Below, piece after piece: positions 48,511 to 58,765 of a DNA stretch of 64,000 bases. The stretch comes from Acanthamoeba castellanii str. Neff (Eukaryota > Discosea > Longamoebia > Acanthamoebidae). Made by a program: the position numbers and the translations under genes. The notes below the pieces were generated by a model. That model saw only the letters and a list, made by a program, of their open reading frames with translations. It was not told where the DNA came from and ran no database searches. The stretch is taken from positions 1,673,669 to 1,737,668 of the forward strand of contig NW_004457442.1 of assembly GCF_000313135.1 (NCBI RefSeq), given 5' to 3'. The stretch's first letter is position 1; the number at the start of each line of letters is the position of its first letter.

Positions 48511-48809
48511 GTTGCTTGTCTCTCTTTCTTATTCTCTCGAAAATAAGAAAATAAACCTTGCACAATTCGGCAGATAATTTCATCAAACTGTTTCGTTTTG
48601 CCAAACAATTCAAAATAGCAGCTGACGTCAGCAGGTGATCCTGGTTCATCTTGCCTATTTGTCGACTCTCCGCTGTCTGCGTCGTTTTCGCCCGCGTTTG
48701 GTACAACACAGTCCCGCTTGCTCCGTCCATCCAGAGATCCGCGCAGCCAGTAGGACCTAGGTCCTTCGACAGAGCAATCCACTTCATCGATCATACAACA
48801 CAGTAAAAG

Positions 48810-51105
48810 ATGCGGAGGCGCGGAATCGCTCACTTTACTTCGGCAGGCATCGCCAGCCGCACGACCCAGATTGGTGCTCGATCGTTCGAGGGCATTCGAA
48901 GGGGCCTTTACTCCACCTCTGCGCAGCTGGCAGAACTTGATGTACGCCCTCTTCTAACCATCAATTTTTCATTCGGAAGTATGCCCAGCTGAAAATGCAC
49001 ACCAATTTGCAATCTTTTTAAGTTTGTTGCTTTTCTCTTTGATTTTATGTTGTGAAATGAGCGTTGGCAACGTTCATTCATTTGTTCCAATTTAATTCCT
49101 CTTCATCCACTCTATTCTTTTATTTTAATTCCTTCTTCATGCGTGTAGCACAACAAGCTCGTCATCGACCGAACGAAGGCGCCTAAGCCCAAGATCCCCA
49201 ATGAGCAGCTGGTCTTCGGCACCCAGTTCAGCGACCACATGCTCACCGTCGAGTGGGACAAGTGCGCCACACCTTCCCGCTGTGGCTCTTGCCACACCTG
49301 TGCTGGCCCGTTCTCATCACCTTTCTTTTATTCAACACCGGCTGCCACAGGGAGAAGGGATGGGACAAGCCCCACATCAAGCCCTACCAGAACCTATCGC
49401 TCGACCCGGCCTCCTCCGTCTTCCACTACGCGCTCGAGGTTCGTGTCTTGCACGAGAGCTGTGTGGTTGGTGCTGACCGGGTGTGTAATGATGATAATAA
49501 TAATACTTATACCATCAACTCTCGCTCAATGCACTAGTGCTACGAGGGCATGAAGGCGTACAAGGACGCCAACGGTAAAGTCCGTCTCTTCCGCCCCATG
49601 GAAAACATGAAGCGTTTCAACCGGTCCTGCTCCCGCCTCGTTCTCCCCGTACGTTCCTCTCCTGCGTGTGCGGGGTGCGTGCGTGCGTGCGTGCGTGCGT
49701 CCTGAAGGTGACTCACCCGATGGTTTGTCGCGAGGCCAGACCATCAAGGAGGAGGAGCTGTTGGAGTGCATCAAGGAACTGGTGCGAATCGACAAGGACT
49801 GGGTGCCCCAGGGCAAGGGCTACTCCCTGTACCTCCGACCGTGCATGATCGCCACACAGGTGCGCCCCTGTCACCCCTAAACCGCTCTATTACTTTTTCC
49901 CACGATTGATTCAATTTATTGATAATTAACTCTTTTTTTCCTTCTCCTTCTTTTTTCTGCTTCAGAACTTCCTCGGCGTGGCCCCAACGGGCAAGGCGCT
50001 CTGCTTCGTCATCCTGTCGCCCGTCGGACCCTACTACCGCAGCGGCACGTCCTCCCTGGTTCACAATTAACGCAATTATCATTGTCTCATTCTTGCGTTG
50101 CGTGCCGTGTCGTGCTGCGTCCCGTTAGGCTGGAAGCCGGTGCGACTGATCGCCGACACCAAGTTTGTGCGCGCCTGGCCCGGTGGTACGGGCAACTCCA
50201 AAGTGGGCGGGTACAGCGGCCATCCCCGTTGTTGCCAGTAATCGGTGCGCATAGGCACTGACAGCACCGCAACGACACACACGCAAACGCAACAGAAACT
50301 ACGGCCCGACGGTGCTGTCACAGAAGGAGGCGGAAAAGATGGGGTACAACCAGATCCTGTGGCTCTACGGCCCTGACCACCAGGTCACTGAGGTGGGCAC
50401 CATGAACATGTTCGTCGCCTTCCAGCACAAGAACGGTAGAAACCCTCCCCATCTTCCCCTAGGAGCTATTTTTCAACTATATATATTATTATTTTTATAT
50501 TTTTGAAATGTCTTTATTAATAATTCATGTCTCATTGAAAATGGTGTTAATTTTATGGGAATATTTGGGTACAGGCGAGAAGGAGCTGGTGACTGCGCCC
50601 GCGACTTCCGAGGGCGTGGTACTCTCCGGCATCACGCGAGACTCGATCATCCAGCTCGTCAAACAGCTCCCCGGCTGGCGCGTCACCGAACGGTACGTGT
50701 GAACCCTGTGACTGTGCGGCCAGGCCTGGTCGATGGCGGCTTTACCTGAACGTGTGTCAATGGAACGCGCAGGCCGTACACGATGAAGGAAATCGTGGAC
50801 GCGCACGACGAAGGGCGACTCATTGAAGCCTTTGGCTGTGGAACGGCTGCTGTCGTGTCGCCCATCCAGGCGATCGGCTACAATGGCAAGGTAAGGACTC
50901 ACACTCGCCACGACCGCACACAACGCACGAACGCACAACATGCCGAAGCAAAAAGTTTGCTTATGGTTGCGGTTTATGGCAGGAAATCTCGTTCCCTCTT
51001 GGGAACAGCGGGCAGGCGGGCAACCTGACACAACACCTGGCCGACACGTTGGCCGCCATCCAATACGGCGAGGTTCCGCACGACTGGTCCATCGTCATCG
51101 ACTAA
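48810..51105 (+). CDS. Branched-chain amino acid aminotransferase (BCAT), probably mitochondrial
   Basis: Plus-strand gene with about ten exons. The N-terminus [20 protein letters not shown] looks like a mitochondrial presequence. Conserved blocks are [31 protein letters not shown] and [20 protein letters not shown], then [14 protein letters not shown] and [13 protein letters not shown]. The PLP lysine region is [16 protein letters not shown], followed by [29 protein letters not shown] and [17 protein letters not shown]. The last exon ends HDWSIVID. These are class IV aminotransferase hallmarks; the enzyme interconverts Leu, Ile and Val with their 2-oxo acids using 2-oxoglutarate/glutamate. 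The PLP lysine lies four residues before the exon junction. It looks intact. Confidence 0.93.
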
Positions 51106-51622
51106 TAGAGAAGAGCTCTCGATGCGCACACATACAAAACGTGACACACACACACACACGCCTCCTTCCCTGTGTGGCTCTAGCACTGCCTCATCCCTCC
51201 GATTTTACTTTTCGTAATCTCCTTCATCAAGGAACTGGGGTTTTTGGTGAATACACCACTACACTTTACATAAGGTAACCTTCCACCTGCCCACAACAAG
51301 TATGGCGCCCTTTCCAGATGCGGCTTAAATCAGCCTTCGGCGTTGGTAAGCAACGAGTGCTGACCAGCGATAAAGCCTCATTGCCACAGTTGCTTCGCCT
51401 GGATTGGCGGTTATTTAATGAGTGCGCAGCAGACTTGCCATTGACGCAATTCTCTTCCTCTTGTCGATTCAACCATCCACCACCTACATCGCACAGCCCT
51501 TCTCACGTACGCTCCGTTCTCCCTCGTCCTACTCTCCACAGTCCCTCCACCAATCTTTCATCTCATCGGCACTCTCAATGATGGTTCAACATGTTTACGT
51601 TCGTGTAGCTCCATCGACAGTC
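51106..51622. other. Spacer with possible 5' leader of the Cys-rich gene
   Basis: About 500 bases after BCAT. There is a CA repeat at 51,139-51,160 and low-complexity TC-rich sequence around 51,460-51,560. The frame of the downstream Cys-rich gene is open from 51,422, but this part is not protein-like. I see no RNA gene. Confidence 0.4.
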
Positions 51623-51841
51623 ATGGGTTGTGTCCACTCCGCGCTATGGTGCAAGCACTGCGACTCGGGTCCGGGCTGCCTCTACGTGTGGGGCTGCAAC
51701 GGCCTGGTGCAGGAGGGCCAGTACGCCCGCCAGAACAAGCGGCAGCCCGTGGCCCTCGAGGTGTTCACCTGCACCTACTGCGAATGCTACGACTCCTGCT
51801 GCGGCGGCCCGCCTCTCCTCCCCAACGAGAAAGAGACATAG
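51623..51841 (+). CDS. Small Cys-rich protein with predicted N-myristoylation (MGCVHS)
   Basis: Start chosen at 51,623 because it gives MGCVHSALWCKHCDSGPGCL, a textbook N-myristoylation site (Met-Gly, Ser at position 6) with a neighbouring cysteine that could be palmitoylated. The frame also has an ATG pair at 51,580. The 72-residue product has about eleven cysteines (CKHC, CLYVWGC, CTYCECYDSCCGG), suggesting metal binding or disulfides. It ends LLPNEKET. No family is recognised. Codon use is GC-rich and host-like. It might be a membrane-anchored zinc-binding adaptor, which is inference. Confidence 0.5.
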   Translation: MGCVHSALWCKHCDSGPGCLYVWGCNGLVQEGQYARQNKRQPVALEVFTCTYCECYDSCCGGPPLLPNEKET

Positions 51842-51960
51842 ATGAGACCAGCCGAAACTCTTCTTTCTCTTGCCTGCAACCAATCTTTCTTTCGCCGTCG
51901 GCTCCTATTTCCTCACGGCCAAAATAATGATCACTTACAGGGTGGTAGTGGTGAGGAAGA

Positions 51961-54900
51961 TCACAAGCTTAAGGCAAAGGAAACAACCACGCGCAGTGTG
52001 GCCCCTTGCCCTTTCGCTTCGGCTTCGTCATTTTGACTACCATCCTCCTGCGCCTTCTCTTTTCCTTTTTCTTCTTGTTCGGCCTCTCCGGTCGCGACGT
52101 TCGGTCTGGCGGACTCCTCGTGCTCGTCGCTGTCGTCGTAGTTGTCCTTGCCTCCCGAGCGGTGGAGCTTTTGCATGAGTCCCCAGAGCCATCCTCGCTT
52201 ATCGCTCTTTCCTTTCGCCTCATCGCCCTTCTTCGCTCTTTCGGGCGCTTCGTCGTCGAGTCCCCTGTATTGGCGCAGGGTGGTGGCCGTGAACGGCACA
52301 TCCAGCTCGATGCTCCCGTCCGACAGGCCCGACGTGATGGCCTGCGTGGCCACCTCCGCCACGCCCACCCACACTGGTGGATCCGCACGCCTGTATCTAT
52401 CCCCATGCCTGCATTTTTTTATCAAAGTGAGTATAACCAACGACACACGACACACACGACACACACGACACACACGACACACACGACACACACGACACAC
52501 ACGGCACACACGGCACACACGGCACACGGCACACATGACATAAAAGAAATGAAGCGTGCGTTTCGCGATCGGGTGAAGTGCGGAAGAGGCCGAAACGAAA
52601 CGCGAAGCCCATTGTAGGCTCTTGGTCGGCGCCTGCGGTGGTGAGGGGATCTTCCATGAGGGCAAGGCAGGTGCAGGCCACCTCGCTCTGCCATCCGTCC
52701 AGGCCGCCGTCGTCCGTCGGCCGCTGGGCCAGGCGCGTCATCTCACGCGGCCCTGAGCCCCGCTTGGCGCACAGCTCTACGTACTCGAACCCACCGCCGC
52801 CAGCCATGTTCGGCGCCGACATAACTGTCGACACCCCAGGACCAGGCAGGTACAGTTAGCGCAGACTTGTGTTCGTGCACAGCGGAGGGGGACCAAACTT
52901 ACGCTTGACCGTGAACTGAACGTTGGCGAAGAGATAGTACATCCTCTGTGTTGCAAATCAGTGTCAGTGTGTGTCGTGTGTATCGTGTGTTATGCGTGTC
53001 ATGTGTGTCGTGTGTGTCGTGCGTGTAATGGTGTAGAATACCTGCAAAAGCCAGCGAGGGTGTGCCTCGGAGCTGCTAAGGCAGAGTCCACCGGACCTGA
53101 AGCAGTCAAGTGCGTAGAACCGCATGTGCTTCTCCAACATGCCTGCTTGCCCCGCCTCAAACTGCGCGCCATCGGCAGCCCGGGTGCTGACCTTCAGCTG
53201 GGACTCGGCCTTGACCCTCACGGTGTCTTTCAACAGTCCGACCAGTTCCTCATCACTCACCGTCTACCACACACACACACCGCACACACACACCGCACAC
53301 ACGTTAGCCACGAGCCATCGTCGGAGGAGGCGGACTCAGAGTACCGAGGAGAGTGTGAGGACGTTGTCGATGCTGTGGCGGTTGGCCTCGAGCCACCCGT
53401 GCATGCACTGCCAGTGGGGCGCCCTGATGCTCCACTGGACCCGCGGGCCGGCCGGCTGGTGGGTGACCAGCAGCTGCAGCATCTTGGCCGCCATGAGCAG
53501 GTTGCGCTTCTGCTGGAGCGACAGATTCTCGAGCATCTGGCGCGTGCTGAACATCGGGAAGCCCGTCCGCATGATCGCAATCGCGCCCACGGCCAGCAGG
53601 CTGACCTTGTCCTCTTCCTCCTCTTTGGCGGCCACTTCGTCGACGGCGGTGGTCGCTTCCTGGTTCCCTGCGGCGGTGGTGTCGACATCGCCACCCGCGC
53701 GGTCGCGCGCTGGGCCGGGCTTGGTAGTTGCGCGATGCAGGCGGCGCACGCATGATCTCAGGTGCGACCAAATCAGCCTCGCCTCGCTGCACGCCCGACG
53801 ACCACGGAAGCCGCGGCACCCGCGTAGTTAGTTCTCTCGACTCAGGTGGTGCGTACAGGAAAACAGAAGCGAGCGAGCGAGAGGCGGGGCGCACAGCGGG
53901 AACTGGAGCGATTGGATCATCGCCACCATGCCATCGCAGGCTCGCTGCAGGCGCTCCTGATTTTGGGGAATGACCGCTGCGTCGGTCGCCCGGGCCGGCT
54001 GTCGCACAACGCAGCGTTTTAGTAGTGTGTTGTGTTGTGTGGTGTTGCGTTGCGTTGCGTTGCGCTGGTGATGCTTGTGTGCATTGTTGGGCGAACGTAC
54101 GTCGAGTTCCATTTCGCCATCGAAGAGGCTCGACGCGAGCAGAGGGAGAAATTTCTCGCTGAGCGAGGCCTTCAGGCGCTCCTGGAGCCAGAAGGTGGGG
54201 ACCATGATAGCCGCCGAGGACCACTTGCAGAAGGCGAGGTTCGCCGCCGTTCCCGTCTGCTTCGCCACTGCGACAAACAGTAAACACCATCAAAACACCA
54301 GACGAAGACGACGGCGACGACGGCGACGACGCCGAGTAGAGAACCTGATGTTGTGCGAGCAAGATGGGCCTCGAACAGGGGAAAGATGAGCAGGTCGTAG
54401 ACGAACTGTGCCGGTAGCTTGACAAGCGCGTGGCTGATGCTATCCAGCCCGGTCGGCTGCTTCACGAGCCAATCCGTCATGAACTCGCGGCTCATCAGCA
54501 CCTGGGTGTGATACACGCGCCGCGCGCCGCGCGCACACACAACTTCGAGTCAGCGCCACCCACGGTACAAGGCGGTGGCGGCAGGTGAGTACCTCGGCCA
54601 CTGCGGTGGCCATGCGGTCGGAGTTGTAGTGCGGCCGCAGGCATGCCACCAAGGCACGCTTGTGGCGCTCAAAGAAGCTCAGCCACTCCACGACGCTAAC
54701 TTCTTCTTCGACTCCAGTCGCCGTGCCGCCTGTGTACGTGCGTTTCAGCCAAAACCGCACGCATTACACAACACAACACAAGTACCACGGTTGTGGTCGG
54801 TATCAGCCTCACCAGCAGCTGTCACTGTGGCGGGGGCAGCAGAGGCGGCGCCGCGGGCCAGGTGTGGCGGAATGCCATCGAGCACGAGCGAGCACCAGCG

Positions 54901-55144
54901 CACGGCCCGTTCATGGGGTGAGCGCCGCAGCACCACCTCCCACAGCTGCCTGTCTACTCTTACCCCCCCCCGCACTGTACAGTTAGCATAGTGGGGGTCG
55001 AAGAGGGTTGGGGGGGGGCGAACCACGGGCGAGGCGGAGGGCGCGGCGACAGGTCTCAGCCACGCGTAGCAGGTCGCGCGGGTCGTCGAGGTGGCTCAGC
55101 ACCGTCAACGCCACTTCGTCTGGCACCCTCGCCCCAAATAGCAT
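51961..55144 (-). CDS. F-box/RasGAP-like protein A (full GAP domain)
   Basis: Spliced minus-strand gene starting at 55,144 with an F-box (MLFGARVPDEVALTVLSHLD then DPRDLLRVAETCRRAL). The next exon carries ERAVRWCSLVLDGIPPHLAR. A RasGAP-like fold follows: VEWLSFFERHKRALVACLRP, VLMSREFMTDWLV, LPAQFVYDLLIFPLFEAHLA, then LFDGEMELDV and QNQERLQRACDGMVAMIQSL. The second half of the GAP domain is present at about 53,340-53,750: VGAIAIMRTGFPMFSTRQML, corresponding to the FLRFxxPA region of RasGAPs, and NLLMAAKMLQLLVTHQPAG. A conserved C-terminal module follows (RMYYLFANVQFTV; MGFAFRFGLFRTSP; PVWVGVAEVATQAITSGLSD), then a charged tail. No clear arginine finger is seen. It may link Ras-type signalling to ubiquitin ligases (inference). 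Confidence 0.6.
52440..52540 (+). repeat. (ACACACGAC)n-type minisatellite in an intron
   Basis: About 100 bases of near-perfect ACACACGAC units drift into ACACACGGC. The tract lies within an intron of the minus-strand F-box/RasGAP gene A, between the FRFGLFRTSP exon and the PVWVGVAEV exon. The orientation is such that the transcript reads GTGTGTCGT. Confidence 0.85.
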
Positions 55145-55237
55145 CTTATTTATTTGTGTATTTTCTGTTTGTGAGTTTTTTGGTTTTTGTGGTTGGCTGG
55201 TTGGTTATAGGTTACCTGCACCACAAACGGACCAGCA
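55145..55237. promoter_or_regulatory. Shared bidirectional promoter of the head-to-head F-box/RasGAP pair
   Basis: Only 93 bases separate the two start codons. The spacer is A/T- and T-rich on the plus strand (TTATTTATTTGTGTATTTTC, then TGGTTGGTTATAGGTTACC), in contrast to the GC-rich coding exons on both sides. It must hold the 5' ends of both genes. No specific factor sites are claimed. Confidence 0.55.
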
Positions 55238-57669
55238 ATGCTCGGCGAGACGGTGCCGGATGAAGTGGCGTTGACGGTGCTGAGCCACCTCGATGACCCG
55301 CTCGACTTGCTGCAAGTGGCGGAGACCTGCCGCCCCGCCCGACGCCTCGCCCGCGGTTCGCCCCCCCCCAACACTCTTTCCTCATTCCTTCAACGACGCT
55401 GACCGGGGGGGGGGGTTGGGTAAGCACAGACAGGCAGCTGTGGGAGGTGGTGCTGCGGCGCTCGAGCCACGAGCGGGCCGTGCGCTGGTGCTCGCTCGTG
55501 CTCGACGGCATTCCGCCACACCTGGCCCGCGGCGCCTCTGGTGGGACCGAAGAAGTGGGCATAGTGGAGTGGGGGCGCTTCTTCGCGCGCCACAAGCGCG
55601 CCCTGGTGGCGTGTCTGCGGCCGCACTACCCCTCTGATCGCATGGCCACGGCACTGGCCGAGGTACTCACCTGTGCCACCACCAGCCTGCCTGCTTGATT
55701 TCTTTTGCGCGTGGATGCGTGTGCGATGGTTGATGTGCGACGTGGTGCCAGGTGCTGATGAGCCGCGAGTTCATGACCGATTGGCTCGTGAGGCGTCTGC
55801 CCAGAAAGGACCACAATGAGCACTTGAACGCGCTGGCCAAGCTGCCGGCCCAGTTCGTCTTCGATCTGCTCATCTTTCCTCTGCTCGAAGCCCAGCTAGA
55901 GTGCTTCGTATCAGGTCAAACCCTGACTGTACAGCCCCTCTTCGCTTCGTTCTTTGCTCATCCTTCTTCTTCTTCTTCTCGTTCGTTCTTTATCGCTCAT
56001 GTGCAGAGCCGCACCTGACGAGGACACCGAAGCTCACGTCCGTGGCCATTTCGCTCGTCACACGCTGGGCTAGCAATCGTATGGGGACGGCCATGACCAA
56101 GTCTTTCACTTCACTTGTGCCATATTTCTGCTCCCTTTTCGATTGTGAAGTGGAAATCGACGTACAGCACCCCTCCGCACACGCATGCACAAGATACAAC
56201 ACCTCTCTCTCTGAAACCAATTTTTCATGTGACAGCCGGCACGGGTGACGGACAATGCGGATCTCTCCCCAAACCAAGAGCGCCTCGAGCGTGCATGCGA
56301 CGCCCTGCTGGACGCGCTACAATCGCTTCAGTTCCCGCAGTACACCTACCGCACACGCACACAGATGGTGGGGCTGCTGAGAGATGCGGTGCGGCCCGAG
56401 GGCGAGAGCACGATCCCAGCCATCGACGCATGCTTCGAGGCGGACGATGCGGGCGTGTTGGAGAAGCGCATGCGTTCCTATGCCCTCGAATGCTTCAGTA
56501 ACGGACTGCCAGCTCACCCTCGCTGGCTGCTGCAGGTACCTGGTCCGCCCCACACGTGCGCACGCTCCCTCGCACCACCGCACTGATCCGTGCAACACCA
56601 CACCACGCAGAGAATGTACTATCTGTTTGCCAGCGTACAGTTCACTGTCCAGCGTACGCCGCACCCGCACCCGCACACGATACATTGGGCTTTGGCTTGG
56701 CCTCCTCACTGAGTCTTGGGCCTGGCAGTTGTCTCAAGCTCACGCACGGCTGGCGACCGTGAGTTCGAGCACGTCGAGCTGTACGCGATGAAAAGCACTC
56801 GGGCGCTCGGGATGACGCGCCTGTCCCAGAAGCTGCCGACGGGCGACGGGCGCGCGGACGAATGGCAGGGAAAGGTGTACCACAAGCGCTGCCTGGCCGC
56901 CATGGAGGGGCCTCTGGTCTCCACCGCAGGCAGCAAAGGCGCCGGAGAGGAGATCACAATGGGCTTCGCGTTTCGTTTCGGCCTCTTCCGCAAGTCACCC
57001 CATCGCGAAAAGCACGTTCTCCCTTTATCGTGTGCGTGTGCGTGTGCGTGTGCGCGTGCGCGTTCGTGTGCGTGTGCGCGTGCGCGTGCGTGTTCGTGTG
57101 TGTGCGTGTGCGTGTGCGCGTTCGTGTGCGTGTGCGTGTGCGCGTGCGCGTGCGTGTTCGTGTGCGTGTGCGTGTGCGTGTGCGTGTTCGTGTGCTTGTG
57201 CGTATCTTTTAGTTGGTCGTGGTAGAGTGGCTCACAGAGTAGATACAGGCGTGCGGATCCGCCGGTGTGGGTGGGCGTGGCGGAGGTGGCCACGCAGGCC
57301 ATCATGTCGGGCCTGCCGGACGGGAACATCGAGCTGGATGTGCCGTTCACGGCCACCACCCTGCGCCAATTCAGGCGCCCCGACGACGAAGCGGACACGA
57401 TCGCGCCCAAGCCGACACCGCCCAATACCTGCGATGCCACCAAAAGCTTCACCAAAACAGTGAAGCGCGGTGGGAAAGAGAAGAGCGAAAAGCGCGGATG
57501 GCTCCGTGGACTCGTGCAGAAGCTCCACCGTTCCGGAGACGGCAAGGAGCAGGAACAACAACAAGAAGAGAACGAGGGAGAAAAAGAGAACAATAAGAAG
57601 AAAGAGAAAGAGAACATGATGGAGGAACAGATGCGTGTGGTGGTCTCCTTTGTGCTGTTGAAGGAATAG
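55238..57669 (+). CDS. F-box/RasGAP-like protein B (paralogue lacking the second half of the GAP domain)
   Basis: Spliced plus-strand gene, a paralogue of the adjacent minus-strand gene. The F-box starts MLGETVPDEVALTVLSHLDD. The exons that follow match copy A nearly word for word: ERAVRWCSLVLDGIPPHLAR, FFARHKRALVACLRPHYPSD, VLMSREFMTDWLVRRLP and LPAQFVFDLLIFPLLEAQLE. Then come LFDCEVEIDVQ and NQERLERACDALLDALQSL. At that point copy A continues with about 500 bases encoding the second half of the GAP fold. Copy B goes straight to MVGLLRDAVRPEGE and MLEKH-like VLEKRMRSYALECF. The C-terminal module (RMYYLFASVQFTVQ; MGFAFRFGLFRKSP; PVWVGVAEVATQAIMSGLPD) is kept, and the tail ends VVVSFVLLKE. GAP activity is therefore unlikely. 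Confidence 0.6.
57029..57205 (+). repeat. (GTGCGTGTGC)n-type low-complexity tract in an intron
   Basis: About 175 bases composed only of GTGTGC, GTGCGC and TTCGTGTGC units. The tract lies in an intron of the plus-strand F-box/RasGAP gene B, at the same position as the ACACACGAC tract in copy A. The unit differs between the two copies. Confidence 0.85.
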
Positions 57670-57827
57670 TACAAATATGTTGTCATTTAAAATGGAAAAA
57701 GAAAATGTGTCGTTTTTTCCCTTTTTTCCTGGAGGCCACACATCCCGTAAGATTCCGCCTCGGTGGAGACTTCTTCGCAAAGGTGATTGTTTTATGACTG
57801 CCCTTTTCTTATAATGCTTCTCTTTGC

Positions 57828-57873
57828 CTGATTGATTGATTTATGGTGTTAACACCATAAATCAATCAATCAG
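57828..57873. repeat. 46-bp perfect palindrome centred on GTTAAC
   Basis: The sequence from CTGATTGATTGATTTATGG through GTTAAC to CAATCAATCAG reads the same on both strands over 46 bases without a spacer. It sits between the end of F-box/RasGAP gene B and the start of the MYND gene, 22 bases upstream of the latter's ATG. It could form a cruciform or hairpin. Confidence 0.95.
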
Positions 57874-57894
57874 ATTAAATTAATATCCAGGAAA

Positions 57895-58729
57895 ATGGAC
57901 GAGCATGCGCAGCCTGAGGCTGGCGTGGCCACTACCCAGCCATACGCTACCACGACCGCAACCACCGACGCGGGGAATGCTGCCACTCCCCGTACGTCCG
58001 CACGCTGCCACTCCCCTCTCCGTCGCGCATGCTCACACATCACTGTGCGGTGTTCGATGGTCCGCTGGTCCGGTCTGACAGAAAACGCGGTGGACGCCAG
58101 CAAGCTGCTGAGCGGCTACGGCCAATGCAGCATCGAACCCAAGCAAGTCGAGGAGGTCTTTGTGCGCTCCCAGCTCAACCAAAAGTGCGCACCTTCTGCC
58201 CTGCTCTGCCTTGCCTCGCGAGTCCGCTCACCGACATTCGCGTGCGTGCGTGCGTGGGTGGGTGCCGCGTGCGTGCGGTCTGGCCGGCAGAGTGTTCACC
58301 TACTTTGCCGAGTGGTGCCGGGACAATCGCAAGCTCTCCTCGGCCTTCTTCAAGATCCCTTTGGACGTCGACGTCGGCGGTGCGTGCGTGTGCGATTGTA
58401 CCGCTCAGTGCGCGCGTGCCCCTCTCTGCTGACTCGCTCGACGCAGGAGCGGCCGAGGGCAAGCCCGAGCGTTGGCAGATCAAGACCATCGACACCGGGC
58501 GGTTCATCAACTTCAAGTACCGAGCCTCCCCTTCTTTTGAGTGTTGGCGGACGCACAGGCGCACGGACGAAGACTGAACGGGTGCTTTGACGCTTGCGTT
58601 GTGGGCGACCACAGGTGGCGAAAGGTGATCTTTACGGCCATCCCGGCGCTCCAATCCGACAAGGAGCTGTTCGGACTCGCCATCAAAGTCCTCGAAACGA
58701 CTGCCGTGCCGCTCATGGTTTGAACATTA

Positions 58730-58765
<36 letters not shown>

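Noticed and set aside
52440..52540. CRISPR-like array
   Set aside because: Units are about 9 bases with no unique spacers. It is an intronic minisatellite in a eukaryote.
57828..57873. The TTAA-centred palindrome as a Kolobok or piggyBac footprint
   Set aside because: Flanks read GGTG-TTAA-CACC, the reverse of what two abutting element ends (CACC-TTAA-GGTG) would give, and the rest does not match the 81-bp repeat.
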